A stretch of DNA of 64,000 bases from Thermanaerothrix sp034436175 (lineage in GTDB: Bacteria > Chloroflexota > Anaerolineae > Anaerolineales > Anaerolineaceae): NCBI GenBank assembly GCA_964427505.1, contig CAYRUO010000004.1:62001-126000 (forward strand), written 5' to 3'. Shown piece after piece: positions 49,660-58,511 of the stretch; position 1 is the first letter of the stretch; each line of letters starts with the position of its first letter. A program made the position numbers and the translations under genes. The notes below the pieces were generated by a model, which was given only the letters and a program-made list of their open reading frames with translations, had not been told where the DNA came from and did no database searches.

Positions 49660-50280
49660 CTATGCCTGATTTTGAGATGACGACGAGGGTAACGGCTCCA
49701 CAATCAACACCAGACCCTCGCGCCCAACCACACGCACCTTCGCCCCGATAGGGATAGGGGTTTCGCTGCGTGCACTCCACTCTTCGCCATGGATATAGAC
49801 CGTCCCCTCACGATAAATCGCGGTCCGCGCCTCACCTACCGCTCCCATAAGCCGTTCCAGAGAAATCTCCGGTCGGCGGCGAATGGCTTCCAGGCCCTTC
49901 CAACCCACCAACCAGAACAGGCCCACCGCTACAGTCGAGGTCACCGCGGCCAAAAACGGGTTCACCGCCAGCCCACCTTCCGGGGTTTTGAAAAGGAAAA
50001 TCGAACCAATCACAAAAGCTGCACAGGCGATAACCAGGTAAAACCACCGCCGCGAAAAACGCAGTGCCATTAGGAACGGCACTACACCAATGATCAACAG
50101 ACCCAACGCCCAGGCGTTGATGCTTAAGCGGGCAATTCCCAGCCCCGCCAACACCAGAGCAAAGAGCGCGCCGATCTCTAGAATGCCTGTGCCGGGCGAA
50201 AAGAGAGCCAATACACCCAACACCAGGCCAACCACTAACAGAAAATACGCTACATTTGGGTCAATCAGGGGATTTATCAC
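49660..50280 (-). CDS. NfeD family membrane protein
   Basis: 206 residues: four predicted membrane helices (about 9-30, 34-53, 58-78 and 80-125 region) and a C-terminal OB-fold domain (about 145-200: MGAVGEARTAIYREGTVYIHGEEWSA) typical of short NfeD proteins. NfeD and the downstream SPFH gene are a conserved pair thought to organise membrane domains. Start GTG 50280; a short palindrome in the ribosome binding site (GGAGGATCTCC) may be chance. No serine protease domain. Confidence 0.88.
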   Translation of the reverse strand: MINPLIDPNVAYFLLVVGLVLGVLALFSPGTGILEIGALFALVLAGLGIARLSINAWALGLLIIGVVPFLMALRFSRRWFYLVIACAAFVIGSIFLFKTPEGGLAVNPFLAAVTSTVAVGLFWLVGWKGLEAIRRRPEISLERLMGAVGEARTAIYREGTVYIHGEEWSARSETPIPIGAKVRVVGREGLVLIVEPLPSSSSQNQA

Positions 50281-50396
50281 GGCGGAGGATCTCCTCTCCG
50301 TTCATTATACAATAATCCAGCCCCCTCGTTTGCCTTTTGTATCATGCGATTCCCTTAAGTTGTACAGTCTTTTGGGAAGCCTTATGGCCGGTTAAC

Positions 50397-50429
50397 GTAG
50401 AAAGGGCGCCCGCTCAGCGCCCTTTCTAC
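50397..50429. terminator. Long GC-rich hairpin without U tract
   Basis: A 13-bp perfect inverted repeat (50397-50409 with 50417-50429), loop of 7. It lies between the ABC exporter genes and nfeD. With no T run on either strand it may act as a barrier or RNA end protector instead of an intrinsic terminator. Confidence 0.5.
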
Positions 50430-50549
50430 ACACCGATATTAGATTGACTTGCCCTGTCTCACCAACCCACCAGGAGTAAAACCTGAACCAGGAGGAGGAT
50501 TTACGCCTCTATAATAATCCAGATCTCTTAAGAAAGGACAAAGAAGATG

Positions 50550-51344
50550 TTATCGTTCGGTTAACAATTGTTTATCTTTTGGATACTGCGGCGCTTCGAG
50601 CACTCGGCCTTGGGTGAAAACCCAGGCTAGCCCACCTGTAAGTAACAGGTTGATCCCCACCATAAACCACCATCCCATTTGGGCACTTTCCCCGCCCCGG
50701 ATCATTACAAGGTAATAATACCAGGGCAAGATAAAGCGCAACCAGGACAGAAAGAGAAGGTGTTGACTCCAACCATATAGAAGCAAACTTCCGCCCATCA
50801 CACCAAGGGCGCTTCCCAATCCCACCCAGGTGTTCGCTGCAAAGATCGCCGCCAACATACCAATCTGTATGATTAACAATAAAAATAACCCCAAGCCCAT
50901 CCAACGGGGTAACGTGACAACGCCCATACTGCTGTTACCCTTAAGCACAGCTATGCCAAGCCAACCCCCGATAAATCCCATCCCCAACAGCGAAACTAAC
51001 AAGAGCACATGAAAGCCCCAACCGCTTATAAAGAGCACCCACCGACGCACCGGTAAAGTTAAGAGAAATGCAATCGTTTCACGTGAGGTCGCTTCACCTA
51101 CCCAGCGGGCCGCTTCGTAGACCAGGGGAAAGCCCATCAGGAAAGGAAGGATCAAAGTAAACAGTATCCCCATCTCTCCCTCATCGGCCAACAGGGTCGG
51201 TTCCAGCCACTGCGGCAGGTTTTCGAATGATAGGCCGGACGCGGTGCCCGTCCATATTAAAATCGCCACAAGCACGCCCCCGCCCCAGCCCAGCAACCAC
51301 CTTATCCTTGCACGCAAGGCGGTTGCCATCATGTCAGGCAGCAT
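50550..51344 (-). CDS. ABC-2 type transporter membrane protein
   Basis: 264 residues, six predicted membrane helices, with the ABC-2 feature of a helix hairpin ending in ETIAFLLTLPVRRW near 82-95 (cytoplasmic loop touching the ATPase). Substrate unknown. ATG 51344 lies 11 bases inside the end of the ATPase gene, with GGAG ahead; an in-frame ATG at 51380 would overlap more and is less likely. Confidence 0.82.
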   Translation of the reverse strand: MLPDMMATALRARIRWLLGWGGGVLVAILIWTGTASGLSFENLPQWLEPTLLADEGEMGILFTLILPFLMGFPLVYEAARWVGEATSRETIAFLLTLPVRRWVLFISGWGFHVLLLVSLLGMGFIGGWLGIAVLKGNSSMGVVTLPRWMGLGLFLLLIIQIGMLAAIFAANTWVGLGSALGVMGGSLLLYGWSQHLLFLSWLRFILPWYYYLVMIRGGESAQMGWWFMVGINLLLTGGLAWVFTQGRVLEAPQYPKDKQLLTER

Positions 51345-52236
51345 ACCCGCTAACTCCGTAGTAACGGCGATAAATTTCATCCAAGCCGGGCTGCTGGCTG
51401 ATGAAATCGGTAATGCGATATTGGCTGGCTATTTTCAGGAAAGCATCCGGATCGCCGCGCAAGGTGCAGCGCAGTTTGTTGTCTTCCAAGTGCAGTTCCT
51501 CCAAATTGGGCAAGCCGGCAAAGGCTTCACAAGTTACCGGCGTGGCAAAGCGCATCTCAATCCGGCGCAGGGTTTTCGCCCGCAACTGCACCCCGCGCTC
51601 CACAGCCAGGACACGCCCCTGCCAAAGCAGCGCGACACGATCACAAAGCCGTTCCGCTTCCAATAAAGAAGAGGTCGTGAAAAACACCGTCCGCCCTTCG
51701 GCCCGCGCCTGCCGCGCCAGGCGGTAAACCACATCCTGCGCTGTGGTCTCCAATCCTGCGGTGGGTTCGTCCAGGATCAACACGTCTGCCGGAAACACGA
51801 ACGCATGAATGAGGAACAAAATCTTCCGCTGGCCCGGCGTATAAGTCCCAAATGGGCGGCTCAAATCTAAGCCAAATTGGTGCGCCAAGTCCGTAACCTC
51901 TTCAGGTAAAGACAAACGGCGCGTCTGGGCCAGCAGGCGCAGTACTTCCTCACCGCGCATCCAAGGATAGAACGCACCCTGTTCAGGAGTATAACCAATG
52001 CGCTGGCGCAAGGCCAAACCCTGGCGCAACGGATCCATCCCTAGGACGATGGCACGCCCTCGTGTCGGTCGAAGCAGGCCCAACAGGAGACGGACCAGAG
52101 TGGATTTGCCCGACCCTATCGGCCCCAAAATGCCGTAGATCTCCCCCGGCTCCACATCCAGGGTCACATTCTCGACAGCCACCCGGCGATCGAAGTGCTT
52201 GCTGAGGTTCTCGGTGCGAATAACCAGAAAGCGCAT
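51334..52236 (-). CDS. ABC transporter ATP-binding protein with an unusual signature motif
   Basis: 300 residues. Walker A GPIGSGKST (near 39-47), Q-loop region YTPEQGAFYP, Walker B VLILDEPTAGLE and switch region FFTTSSLLEAERLCDRVALL are present; the usual switch His is Ser here (TTSSLL). The signature is TYTPGQRK in place of LSGGQ. Both replacements lie at ATP-sandwich positions, so activity may be low or altered. C-terminal domain (about 220-300) as in drug or lantibiotic exporters. AGGAGG before ATG 52236. Confidence 0.85.
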   Translation of the reverse strand: MRFLVIRTENLSKHFDRRVAVENVTLDVEPGEIYGILGPIGSGKSTLVRLLLGLLRPTRGRAIVLGMDPLRQGLALRQRIGYTPEQGAFYPWMRGEEVLRLLAQTRRLSLPEEVTDLAHQFGLDLSRPFGTYTPGQRKILFLIHAFVFPADVLILDEPTAGLETTAQDVVYRLARQARAEGRTVFFTTSSLLEAERLCDRVALLWQGRVLAVERGVQLRAKTLRRIEMRFATPVTCEAFAGLPNLEELHLEDNKLRCTLRGDPDAFLKIASQYRITDFISQQPGLDEIYRRYYGVSGYAA

Positions 52237-52273
52237 GGCAGACCTCCTTTTCCTTCAGCAGGATCGCCGGCGA

Positions 52274-52310
52274 AAAAACTCCACCGGCTGGTGGGGGTTC
52301 CAGCCGGTGG
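52274..52310 (-). terminator. Terminator between the GbsR-type regulator and the ABC genes
   Basis: A perfect 11-bp stem (52281-52291 with 52300-52310) followed on the minus strand by TTTTTT (52279 to 52274), 38 bases before the ABC start. No promoter fits between it and the ABC gene, so the transporter must be reached by read-through. Confidence 0.8.
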
Positions 52311-52316
52311 AAATAA

Positions 52317-52337
52317 GATTTCATCACAGATGAAATC
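52317..52337. promoter_or_regulatory. 21-base perfect palindrome downstream of the regulator gene
   Basis: GATTTCATC-ACA-GATGAAATC. It lies ten bases beyond the regulator stop codon and directly upstream (minus strand) of the terminator. It could be an operator, or an RNA hairpin that competes with or adds to the terminator. A related TGAAATGATTGAAATC sequence lies near the regulator's own promoter (52940-52955). Confidence 0.5.
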
Positions 52338-52347
52338 GTTTACTTCC

Positions 52348-52860
52348 TCAGGCTGGAACCTCCTTACGGGATTGCCAGGCTTCGAGCAACTTCTGGTAGG
52401 CATCCTCAACCATGGCTGCCCAGGCGAGCATTTCTTCCAGGCGTTGACGAGCGGGATGACCTACTTCTAACCCTTGCAAGCCCTCTTCAGCCATCTCCCG
52501 CAGGGCCTGAATGCCCTCCAAGCGCATCTCCAAGGTACGCTCCCAAGCCTCTTCCGAGAAGACGTAGTAATCAGAACGTTCACCGGGGAGTGAGATTCGC
52601 TCAATCAAACCCGCCATGAGCAGCGAGCGCAGGTTGGTCGAGATGCTGCTCCGACTGACCTGCAAAACATCGCTCATCTCCTCGGGAGAGACCGGGCGCC
52701 GCGCCACCAGGAGTAGCCCCAGAATGCGCCCCCCGATGCGCGGGATGCCATAGTCCTCGAAGTACAATCCCATGTTTTCAATGAACTGGGATAAGGCAAC
52801 GGTGTCCCCACTAAGAAGGGGAGGACTATCCGAGCCACTATCCGTTTCGTCTGACACCAT
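52348..52860 (-). CDS. GbsR/MarR-type transcriptional regulator
   Basis: 170 residues with a winged helix near 40-110: GIPRIGGRILGLLLVARRPVSPEEMSDVLQVSRSSISTNLR is characteristic of the GbsR branch of MarR. A helical C-terminal dimer region follows. GbsR proteins repress osmoprotectant genes in Bacillus, but the family is broad. Likely controls the ABC genes that follow. AGGAG before ATG 52860; the upstream in-frame start at 52893 is less well placed. Confidence 0.85.
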   Translation of the reverse strand: MVSDETDSGSDSPPLLSGDTVALSQFIENMGLYFEDYGIPRIGGRILGLLLVARRPVSPEEMSDVLQVSRSSISTNLRSLLMAGLIERISLPGERSDYYVFSEEAWERTLEMRLEGIQALREMAEEGLQGLEVGHPARQRLEEMLAWAAMVEDAYQKLLEAWQSRKEVPA

Positions 52861-52907
52861 AAGCCTGCTTCTCCTGAAAAACTCCAAAGGCAATTTTAGG
52901 TATGTTC

Positions 52908-52936
52908 ATTTTATATCTTACGGTTATTTCTGTCAA
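52908..52936 (-). promoter_or_regulatory. Promoter of the GbsR-type regulator
   Basis: On the minus strand TTGACA (52931-52936), 17-base spacer, TAAAAT (52908-52913), about 50 bases before the start codon. Confidence 0.7.
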
Positions 52937-53114
52937 TACTGAAATGATTGAAATCAACATAAGTGTTACTCGTATCACAACATCTAGCCGTATTACAAAA
53001 TTGTAAAGACAAGTTGTGATCCACAATCCCCACCTCAACCCATTACCCCTTCCCTGTGGTTTCGTGATAAAATCTCGGCACATATGCTGCACTTTGGATG
53101 CCTGAGGTGATTCG

Positions 53115-54905
53115 ATGACTGAACCCATTTTAGTCGCCGTCGCTTGGCCTTATGCTAATGCCGAGATTCATGTCGGAAACCTAACGGGGTCTTACTTACC
53201 TGCAGATATTTTTGCGCGTTATCAACGCATGAAAGGCCGGCGCGTCCTGATGGTTTCGGGCTCGGATGCCCACGGCACCCCCATCACCGTGCGTGCCGAT
53301 GCGGAGAAAACCTCGCCGCTGGCAATTTACCAGCGTTATCATGCCACGTTTCTGGAACTCTTTCAGCAGTTGGGATTGACTTACGATTTATTCACCAGCA
53401 CGCACACCGAAAATCACTTCAACGTCTCGCAAAAGATGTTCCTGGCGCTGCTGAAAAACGGCTATCTTTATCGTGGACGCCAATTGCAGTGGTATTCGGT
53501 TACCCAGCAGCGCTTTTTGCCCGACCGTTATGTCGAGGGGACATGCTACATATGTGGCTACCCCAATACCCGCAGCGATCAATGTGATCGCTGTGGCAAT
53601 GTGCTCGACCCCGAGAAACTGATCAATCCCCGCTCGCGCATTGATGGCTCGGTGCCTGAACTGCGGCAAACCGAACATTACTTCCTCGACCTAGCCAAAC
53701 TGCAACCCCAGATCACCGAATTTTTGCGCGCGCGCGAATCTTACTGGCGTCCTAACGTCCTGCGTCAATCGCTGGGCTTGATCACGACCGAGGGGCTTAA
53801 AGGCCGCCCGATCACGCGCGATTTGGACTGGGGTATTCCGGTGCCTGTGGAGGGGATGGAGGGCAAATGCCTCTACGTGTGGTTTGAGGCGGTCATCGGC
53901 TACCTCTCGGCGACCATTGAATGGAGTTATCTGGTTGGCGAGCCGGAGGCATGGCATGCCTGGTGGCACAGTTCGGAGGCGCGCTCGTACTATTTCATCG
54001 GCAAAGACAACATTCCCTTCCATGCCATTATTTGGCCGGGGCAACTCATCGGCAGTGGTAAAACCCTGGATGAACTGCTGGGCAGCCGCGACCCCAAGCC
54101 TTTTGTGCTGCCTTATGACGTTCCTGCCAATGAGTTCATGAATCTGGAAGGGCAGAAGATTTCCGGCAGCCGCAATTGGGCAGTATGGGGGCGCGATTTC
54201 CTCTCACGCTACGATCCCGACCCCCTGCGCTATTATTTGACGGCGAACATGCCCGAATACCGCGATACCGACTGGGACTGGGAAGACTTCGTCAAGCGTA
54301 ATAACGACGAGTTAGTCGCCACCTGGGGTAACCTGGCCAACCGTGTGCTCTCGTTTGCGTTTAAGCATTGGGAAGGGACGGTGCCGGATCCGGGTGAATT
54401 GACGGCCCAGGATCAGGAATTACTGGCCAACGTAGAGAAGGGCTTTGAAACCGTAGGCCAGGAACTGGAAGCGGTGCATCTCCGTGCTGCGTTGGGTGAA
54501 GCCATGCGCTTGGCCACCGAGGTTAACCGCTACCTGGAGCAAACCGCGCCCTGGCTGAGCATCAAGACGGATAAAGCCGCCGCCGGACGGGCGATCTACA
54601 CCGCCTTACGCGCGATTGATTCGCTTAAGATCTTATTGGCACCTTTCCTGCCTTTCAGCAGTGAGAAACTGCACCGCTACCTGGGCTACACCGAGCCGCT
54701 CTTCGGCACCCAGAGCACCACAACCATCACAGATGGGTTGGGAGAACACACCGTATTGCGCTATCATCCCGAAAGCGGCACGGCACGCTGGCAGCCCAGC
54801 CAACTGCGCCCCGGCCAGCCCCTGCAACCGCCTCAGCCCCTCTTCCGCAAGCTCGACCCCGGCATCGCCGCCGAAGAACGCGCCCGGTTGGGAGAGAGGG
54901 GATGA
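53115..54905 (+). CDS. metG: Methionyl-tRNA synthetase
   Basis: Charges tRNA-Met. Class I synthetase: WPYANAEIHVGNLTGSYLP, where the HIGH motif reads His-Val-Gly-Asn; a zinc knuckle CYICGYPNTRSDQCDRCG (near 142-159); WFEAVIGYLSATIEW; and the KMSKS region as GQKISGSRNW (near 345), lacking the second lysine. The anticodon-binding helical domain follows (about 385-540). No C-terminal EMAP-like dimer domain (596 residues). The closing 50 residues are Pro/Gln-rich. Catalytic-loop variants like this occur in some lineages, but the loss of the second Lys is worth noting. Confidence 0.93.
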   Translation: MTEPILVAVAWPYANAEIHVGNLTGSYLPADIFARYQRMKGRRVLMVSGSDAHGTPITVRADAEKTSPLAIYQRYHATFLELFQQLGLTYDLFTSTHTENHFNVSQKMFLALLKNGYLYRGRQLQWYSVTQQRFLPDRYVEGTCYICGYPNTRSDQCDRCGNVLDPEKLINPRSRIDGSVPELRQTEHYFLDLAKLQPQITEFLRARESYWRPNVLRQSLGLITTEGLKGRPITRDLDWGIPVPVEGMEGKCLYVWFEAVIGYLSATIEWSYLVGEPEAWHAWWHSSEARSYYFIGKDNIPFHAIIWPGQLIGSGKTLDELLGSRDPKPFVLPYDVPANEFMNLEGQKISGSRNWAVWGRDFLSRYDPDPLRYYLTANMPEYRDTDWDWEDFVKRNNDELVATWGNLANRVLSFAFKHWEGTVPDPGELTAQDQELLANVEKGFETVGQELEAVHLRAALGEAMRLATEVNRYLEQTAPWLSIKTDKAAAGRAIYTALRAIDSLKILLAPFLPFSSEKLHRYLGYTEPLFGTQSTTTITDGLGEHTVLRYHPESGTARWQPSQLRPGQPLQPPQPLFRKLDPGIAAEERARLGERG

Positions 54906-54963
54906 AGGAGTAAAAAAACAGTTGTGATCTAATATTGACAACCAAAGTCACCTTTTACGGACT

Positions 54964-57426
54964 TCAAGGGCTATTTCGAGGACCAGTACACATTACTTTG
55001 AAAATCCAAACCCGATCTTCGTGATAAACTTTTTGAAACATTGGATCTACCGTTAAGATGTTTGGGTCCAACAACTGCTCTGCGCCAGCCCCGACACGCC
55101 CTTGTTGTTGGCCAATGTAAACATAGTCAATACCTCTTGCACAGATTTCATTTTTTACACTAGAAGAGCGAATCCCCTGGCTCCGGATCAGAAAGACAAG
55201 TTCGTTAATCCAACCAACATAATCTGCGGTTGGACCGGATTCAGATCCATAATTAAGAGGAGGAATATTCACTTTTCTATATGCTGAAAGCGGAAGCCAC
55301 CATCCCCCATCCGAACCCACAACTACCGAACCTCCATATGCTGGAAAACCATTGATTAAAAACTGAGCACTAGGCGATGTATTGTTTTGTATCCATTGGC
55401 TTGCATAGGCATCGGGCCAAGTAAACAATGCAAAATTTGAGGGCTGAACTTCGCCTACTCTATGCCGAGCCCCCCACGCAGATAATCCCAGAATGACAAC
55501 AGATAAAACCACCATCCACTTATTATCCGCCCTAGAAACTCCCCATCCAACCAAAGATCCAATAAACAATGCTGCTGGAATATACGCAGCTATCAATATT
55601 GCAAAATTTGAAATTGCGCCTGTTCCGGGTAAACCCAACCAATGAGGATTTGTCGCTAAAACAATGGCAAATAACCAAGTGGCTAATATTAGGTGTTCCT
55701 TTTCTCTCTTCCAAAGACTATATCCTATGGCGATTATCATTATTAACCATATCAAAATAGGCAAGTAGGACTCCAAAGGGCCAGCGGAATTGTATGTTCG
55801 AGTCCATTCGCTCAAAACATTTGGAGAGGTCCTTAACTCACCAATAAATTGTCGAGTAATTTTACCTTCAAATGTCCTTATAAACCATGGTAAGAATAGT
55901 GCCGCCGAGATGATCCCCACAAACACAACCTTGAAGATCTCTCTATATTGTTTGTCCATGAAACTAAATCCTAATAACACCCCCCAAAACAATACCGTGA
56001 TGATTAGAATCCGGTAATGGGTCAAAGCCAAGCCACTCATTAATAAAGCTAATAGCCCAACCCCTCGTTTTGAAATTGGCTTACCGTAAAGATCAAAAAC
56101 GAGAAATAAAACTACCGGCAAAACAACTTGCCCCGCAAGTTGAGTAAAACGCCCCCAGTTAACATAAAACATGGGCATTGGAGAAATTAAACCTGCAATT
56201 ACAATTGCAATAATACCTGCCCACTGACTCCCTCCCCAACGAACGGCTAATGGGTATAGAGCCACGATGGCAACAACGTTTGTCACTTGAGCAAACCACA
56301 AAACTGCCTGAGAACCAGTTAATCCTGAGAGCCAAGCGAAAACCGCTGCATTTGCATGGAAACCAAAATGATAGGTAAAACTCCTCAAGTCCGCGTAAGG
56401 TGTCCAATCTTTAAATAACCCCCCCCTATCCAGTATTAATTGGGTAATCATACTATGTTGAAAGGCATCACCCCACATTGGAACTGGTAAGCTTCGAACC
56501 GCATAAAACCTAATGAATGCGATCATCCCTAATACCATTAAGAGGAGAATATTTTCGAGTTTGATGACTTCTGCTTTCTTACCACACTTTAGTAGATTGG
56601 CTTGACGATTTTTAACAACCAAATAAACGAGAGCGGTTAATCCAGGCAAAATTGCATACAAGATCCCCAGTCTAATATTCAATAAATTTGTCCACAACAG
56701 AAACACGGGATAAATAGACATCCCTACTGCAAAGCTAATAGCCACTTTGCCCATCCATGGGTATCGAGGCCAATTCAGACACAGAGCAGAACCCAACCCC
56801 CAACCAGGTAGTAAAAACAAAAATATAACAATAAACCACCACTTTAACCAAGCAGTGCTCTCTTTCAAAAGCCCCCAAACCATCTGAACAGGATCATACG
56901 CCAGTTGAAAGGCTAACTGAGCATCAACAGAAGGATTTTCCCCTATATATGCTGAACCATCAATATAGGAATACCCAGAATCCCCATATACCTTGATCTC
57001 ACCAGAGCCAATCAAGGCAAGTTCTATATAATATCTTTTTAGTGTTGAGGACAAAGGAACATCAAAACTAGCTTGATACCAACCAGGTTTATCAATAATC
57101 GAGACTGGAATACCACTGGATGCTATTAGCAGATCCTTGTTCGGACCATTATACAAAGTTACTTTTATCTCTCCGTTAGCATTCCCTTCCTTTTCAAGAT
57201 AAAAACGAATTGCATGAAGCCCATTATGACGCGCAACAAAGGTTTGCCCTATGGTTTGCTTGCTAGAAATAGTGCCCACGGTTTTCCCATGAGCGGATTG
57301 ACCTGCTCCTAATATTGGCTTGCAACTTGTAAGCAATCCAAAGGATAAAAGAAGCAACAATATAATTATTCTTTGTCGAAAGTCAAATTTGCGAGAGTAA
57401 GAATTTTTGATGTCATTTAATTTCAT
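54964..57426 (-). CDS. Large polytopic membrane protein with N-terminal exported domain
   Basis: 820 residues. A signal-type helix (about 18-36) ends in LLTSCK, which could be a lipobox. It is followed by a beta-rich extracytoplasmic domain (about 45-170: GQTFVARHNGLHAIRFYL...GWYQASFDVPLSS, like carbohydrate-binding or discoidin folds), then about twelve to fourteen membrane helices and a C-terminal soluble part (about 690-815). The layout resembles GT-C type glycosyltransferases or YfhO-like proteins. GGGAG before ATG 57426. The gene is clearly richer in A+T than metG next to it. Confidence 0.7.
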   Translation of the reverse strand: MKLNDIKNSYSRKFDFRQRIIILLLLLSFGLLTSCKPILGAGQSAHGKTVGTISSKQTIGQTFVARHNGLHAIRFYLEKEGNANGEIKVTLYNGPNKDLLIASSGIPVSIIDKPGWYQASFDVPLSSTLKRYYIELALIGSGEIKVYGDSGYSYIDGSAYIGENPSVDAQLAFQLAYDPVQMVWGLLKESTAWLKWWFIVIFLFLLPGWGLGSALCLNWPRYPWMGKVAISFAVGMSIYPVFLLWTNLLNIRLGILYAILPGLTALVYLVVKNRQANLLKCGKKAEVIKLENILLLMVLGMIAFIRFYAVRSLPVPMWGDAFQHSMITQLILDRGGLFKDWTPYADLRSFTYHFGFHANAAVFAWLSGLTGSQAVLWFAQVTNVVAIVALYPLAVRWGGSQWAGIIAIVIAGLISPMPMFYVNWGRFTQLAGQVVLPVVLFLVFDLYGKPISKRGVGLLALLMSGLALTHYRILIITVLFWGVLLGFSFMDKQYREIFKVVFVGIISAALFLPWFIRTFEGKITRQFIGELRTSPNVLSEWTRTYNSAGPLESYLPILIWLIMIIAIGYSLWKREKEHLILATWLFAIVLATNPHWLGLPGTGAISNFAILIAAYIPAALFIGSLVGWGVSRADNKWMVVLSVVILGLSAWGARHRVGEVQPSNFALFTWPDAYASQWIQNNTSPSAQFLINGFPAYGGSVVVGSDGGWWLPLSAYRKVNIPPLNYGSESGPTADYVGWINELVFLIRSQGIRSSSVKNEICARGIDYVYIGQQQGRVGAGAEQLLDPNILTVDPMFQKVYHEDRVWIFKVMCTGPRNSP

Positions 57427-57545
57427 GAGAGTCTCCCATTCAAGAATCCACACTAATTTATAGGGGTACACCCAACTTAATTGCAACTCAACCACGATGC
57501 CATCAAGACCCCACTAATATAGACTCACAAAAATTTATAAAGTTC

Positions 57546-58481
57546 TTATGGCTTTTTCGTTCCCACCACCTTCTCTCGGGAGAAAAATGCCTTTACAAGA
57601 CTCAAGCTGAGCCTCAACCCCACCCCCAAATACATTAGTCCATTGACCAGAAAACAATAATCCTTAGCCAAATGCTTGCGATAGTAGCGAAGATAACTGC
57701 GATGCCACTCTATAATCCCGCGATACGGTTGTGTCCTTGATCCCCCGAAACCACCATAGTGGACCACAACAGCCTCCGGATAGTAGAACACTTTCCATCC
57801 CGCTTGCCGGGCGCGAAAGCAGAAATCCGAATCCTCCTGATAGGCGAAAAACTGCTCATCTAAGTATCCAATTTGATCAATCACCGCCCGGCGAACCATC
57901 ATACACGAGCCTGAGACCGCTTCTACTTCAGCCGTTTCGTCTTCGGGCAAATAGGCAAGAAGATAACGCCCAAACAACCGGCTATGCGGAAAAAGCCGCC
58001 AGAGTCCGCTGAAGTAAGTAACGACATCCCAAGGGCGGGCTGCACTACGGCGGCACTGCCGCTGTAATGTCCCATCACGATTTAGCACCTTGGGACCACA
58101 AATTCCGACTTCAGGATTAGCCCGCATGAAAGAATATAATTTATCAAAAGCCCCCTCGCCCGGCAACGTATCAGGATTTAATTGCACCAGGAATTCCCCT
58201 TGGGCTACGTGCAATGCCTGGTTCATCGGGCGCGTGTAACCGAGGTTTGTCTCATTGCAAATCAGGCGCACCCAGGGAAACTCGGTCCGAATCATCTCGA
58301 CCGAACCGTCTGTTGAACCATTATCTACAATAATGACTTCCCAGGTAATTTGCGTGGCCGCCTCTGGCAAACGATCCAGGCATGCCCGCAAGTAATCTCG
58401 AGCATTAAGATTAACAATACAAAAAGAGACTTGGAGCGGCGAAGTTTGGAACTGCTCAATACCAATAGTTTCGTGGTTCAT
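57546..58481 (-). CDS. GT2 family glycosyltransferase
   Basis: 311 residues. A single GT-A domain: VSFCIVNLNARDYLRACLDRL, IIVDNGSTDGSVEMI (near 50-64), LNPDTLPG (DxD equivalent, near 100) and the late acidic FFAYQEDSDFCFRARQAGW (near 213-231), typical of rhamnosyltransferase-like GT2 enzymes. C-terminal hydrophobic segment (about 277-300) may touch the membrane. Likely adds a sugar to a lipid-linked surface glycan. Downstream of the Wzm/Wzt pair on the same strand. Confidence 0.9.
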   Translation of the reverse strand: MNHETIGIEQFQTSPLQVSFCIVNLNARDYLRACLDRLPEAATQITWEVIIVDNGSTDGSVEMIRTEFPWVRLICNETNLGYTRPMNQALHVAQGEFLVQLNPDTLPGEGAFDKLYSFMRANPEVGICGPKVLNRDGTLQRQCRRSAARPWDVVTYFSGLWRLFPHSRLFGRYLLAYLPEDETAEVEAVSGSCMMVRRAVIDQIGYLDEQFFAYQEDSDFCFRARQAGWKVFYYPEAVVVHYGGFGGSRTQPYRGIIEWHRSYLRYYRKHLAKDYCFLVNGLMYLGVGLRLSLSLVKAFFSREKVVGTKKP

Positions 58482-58511
58482 TGCACATCAAAGGGCAAAA
58501 ATTTTACATTT

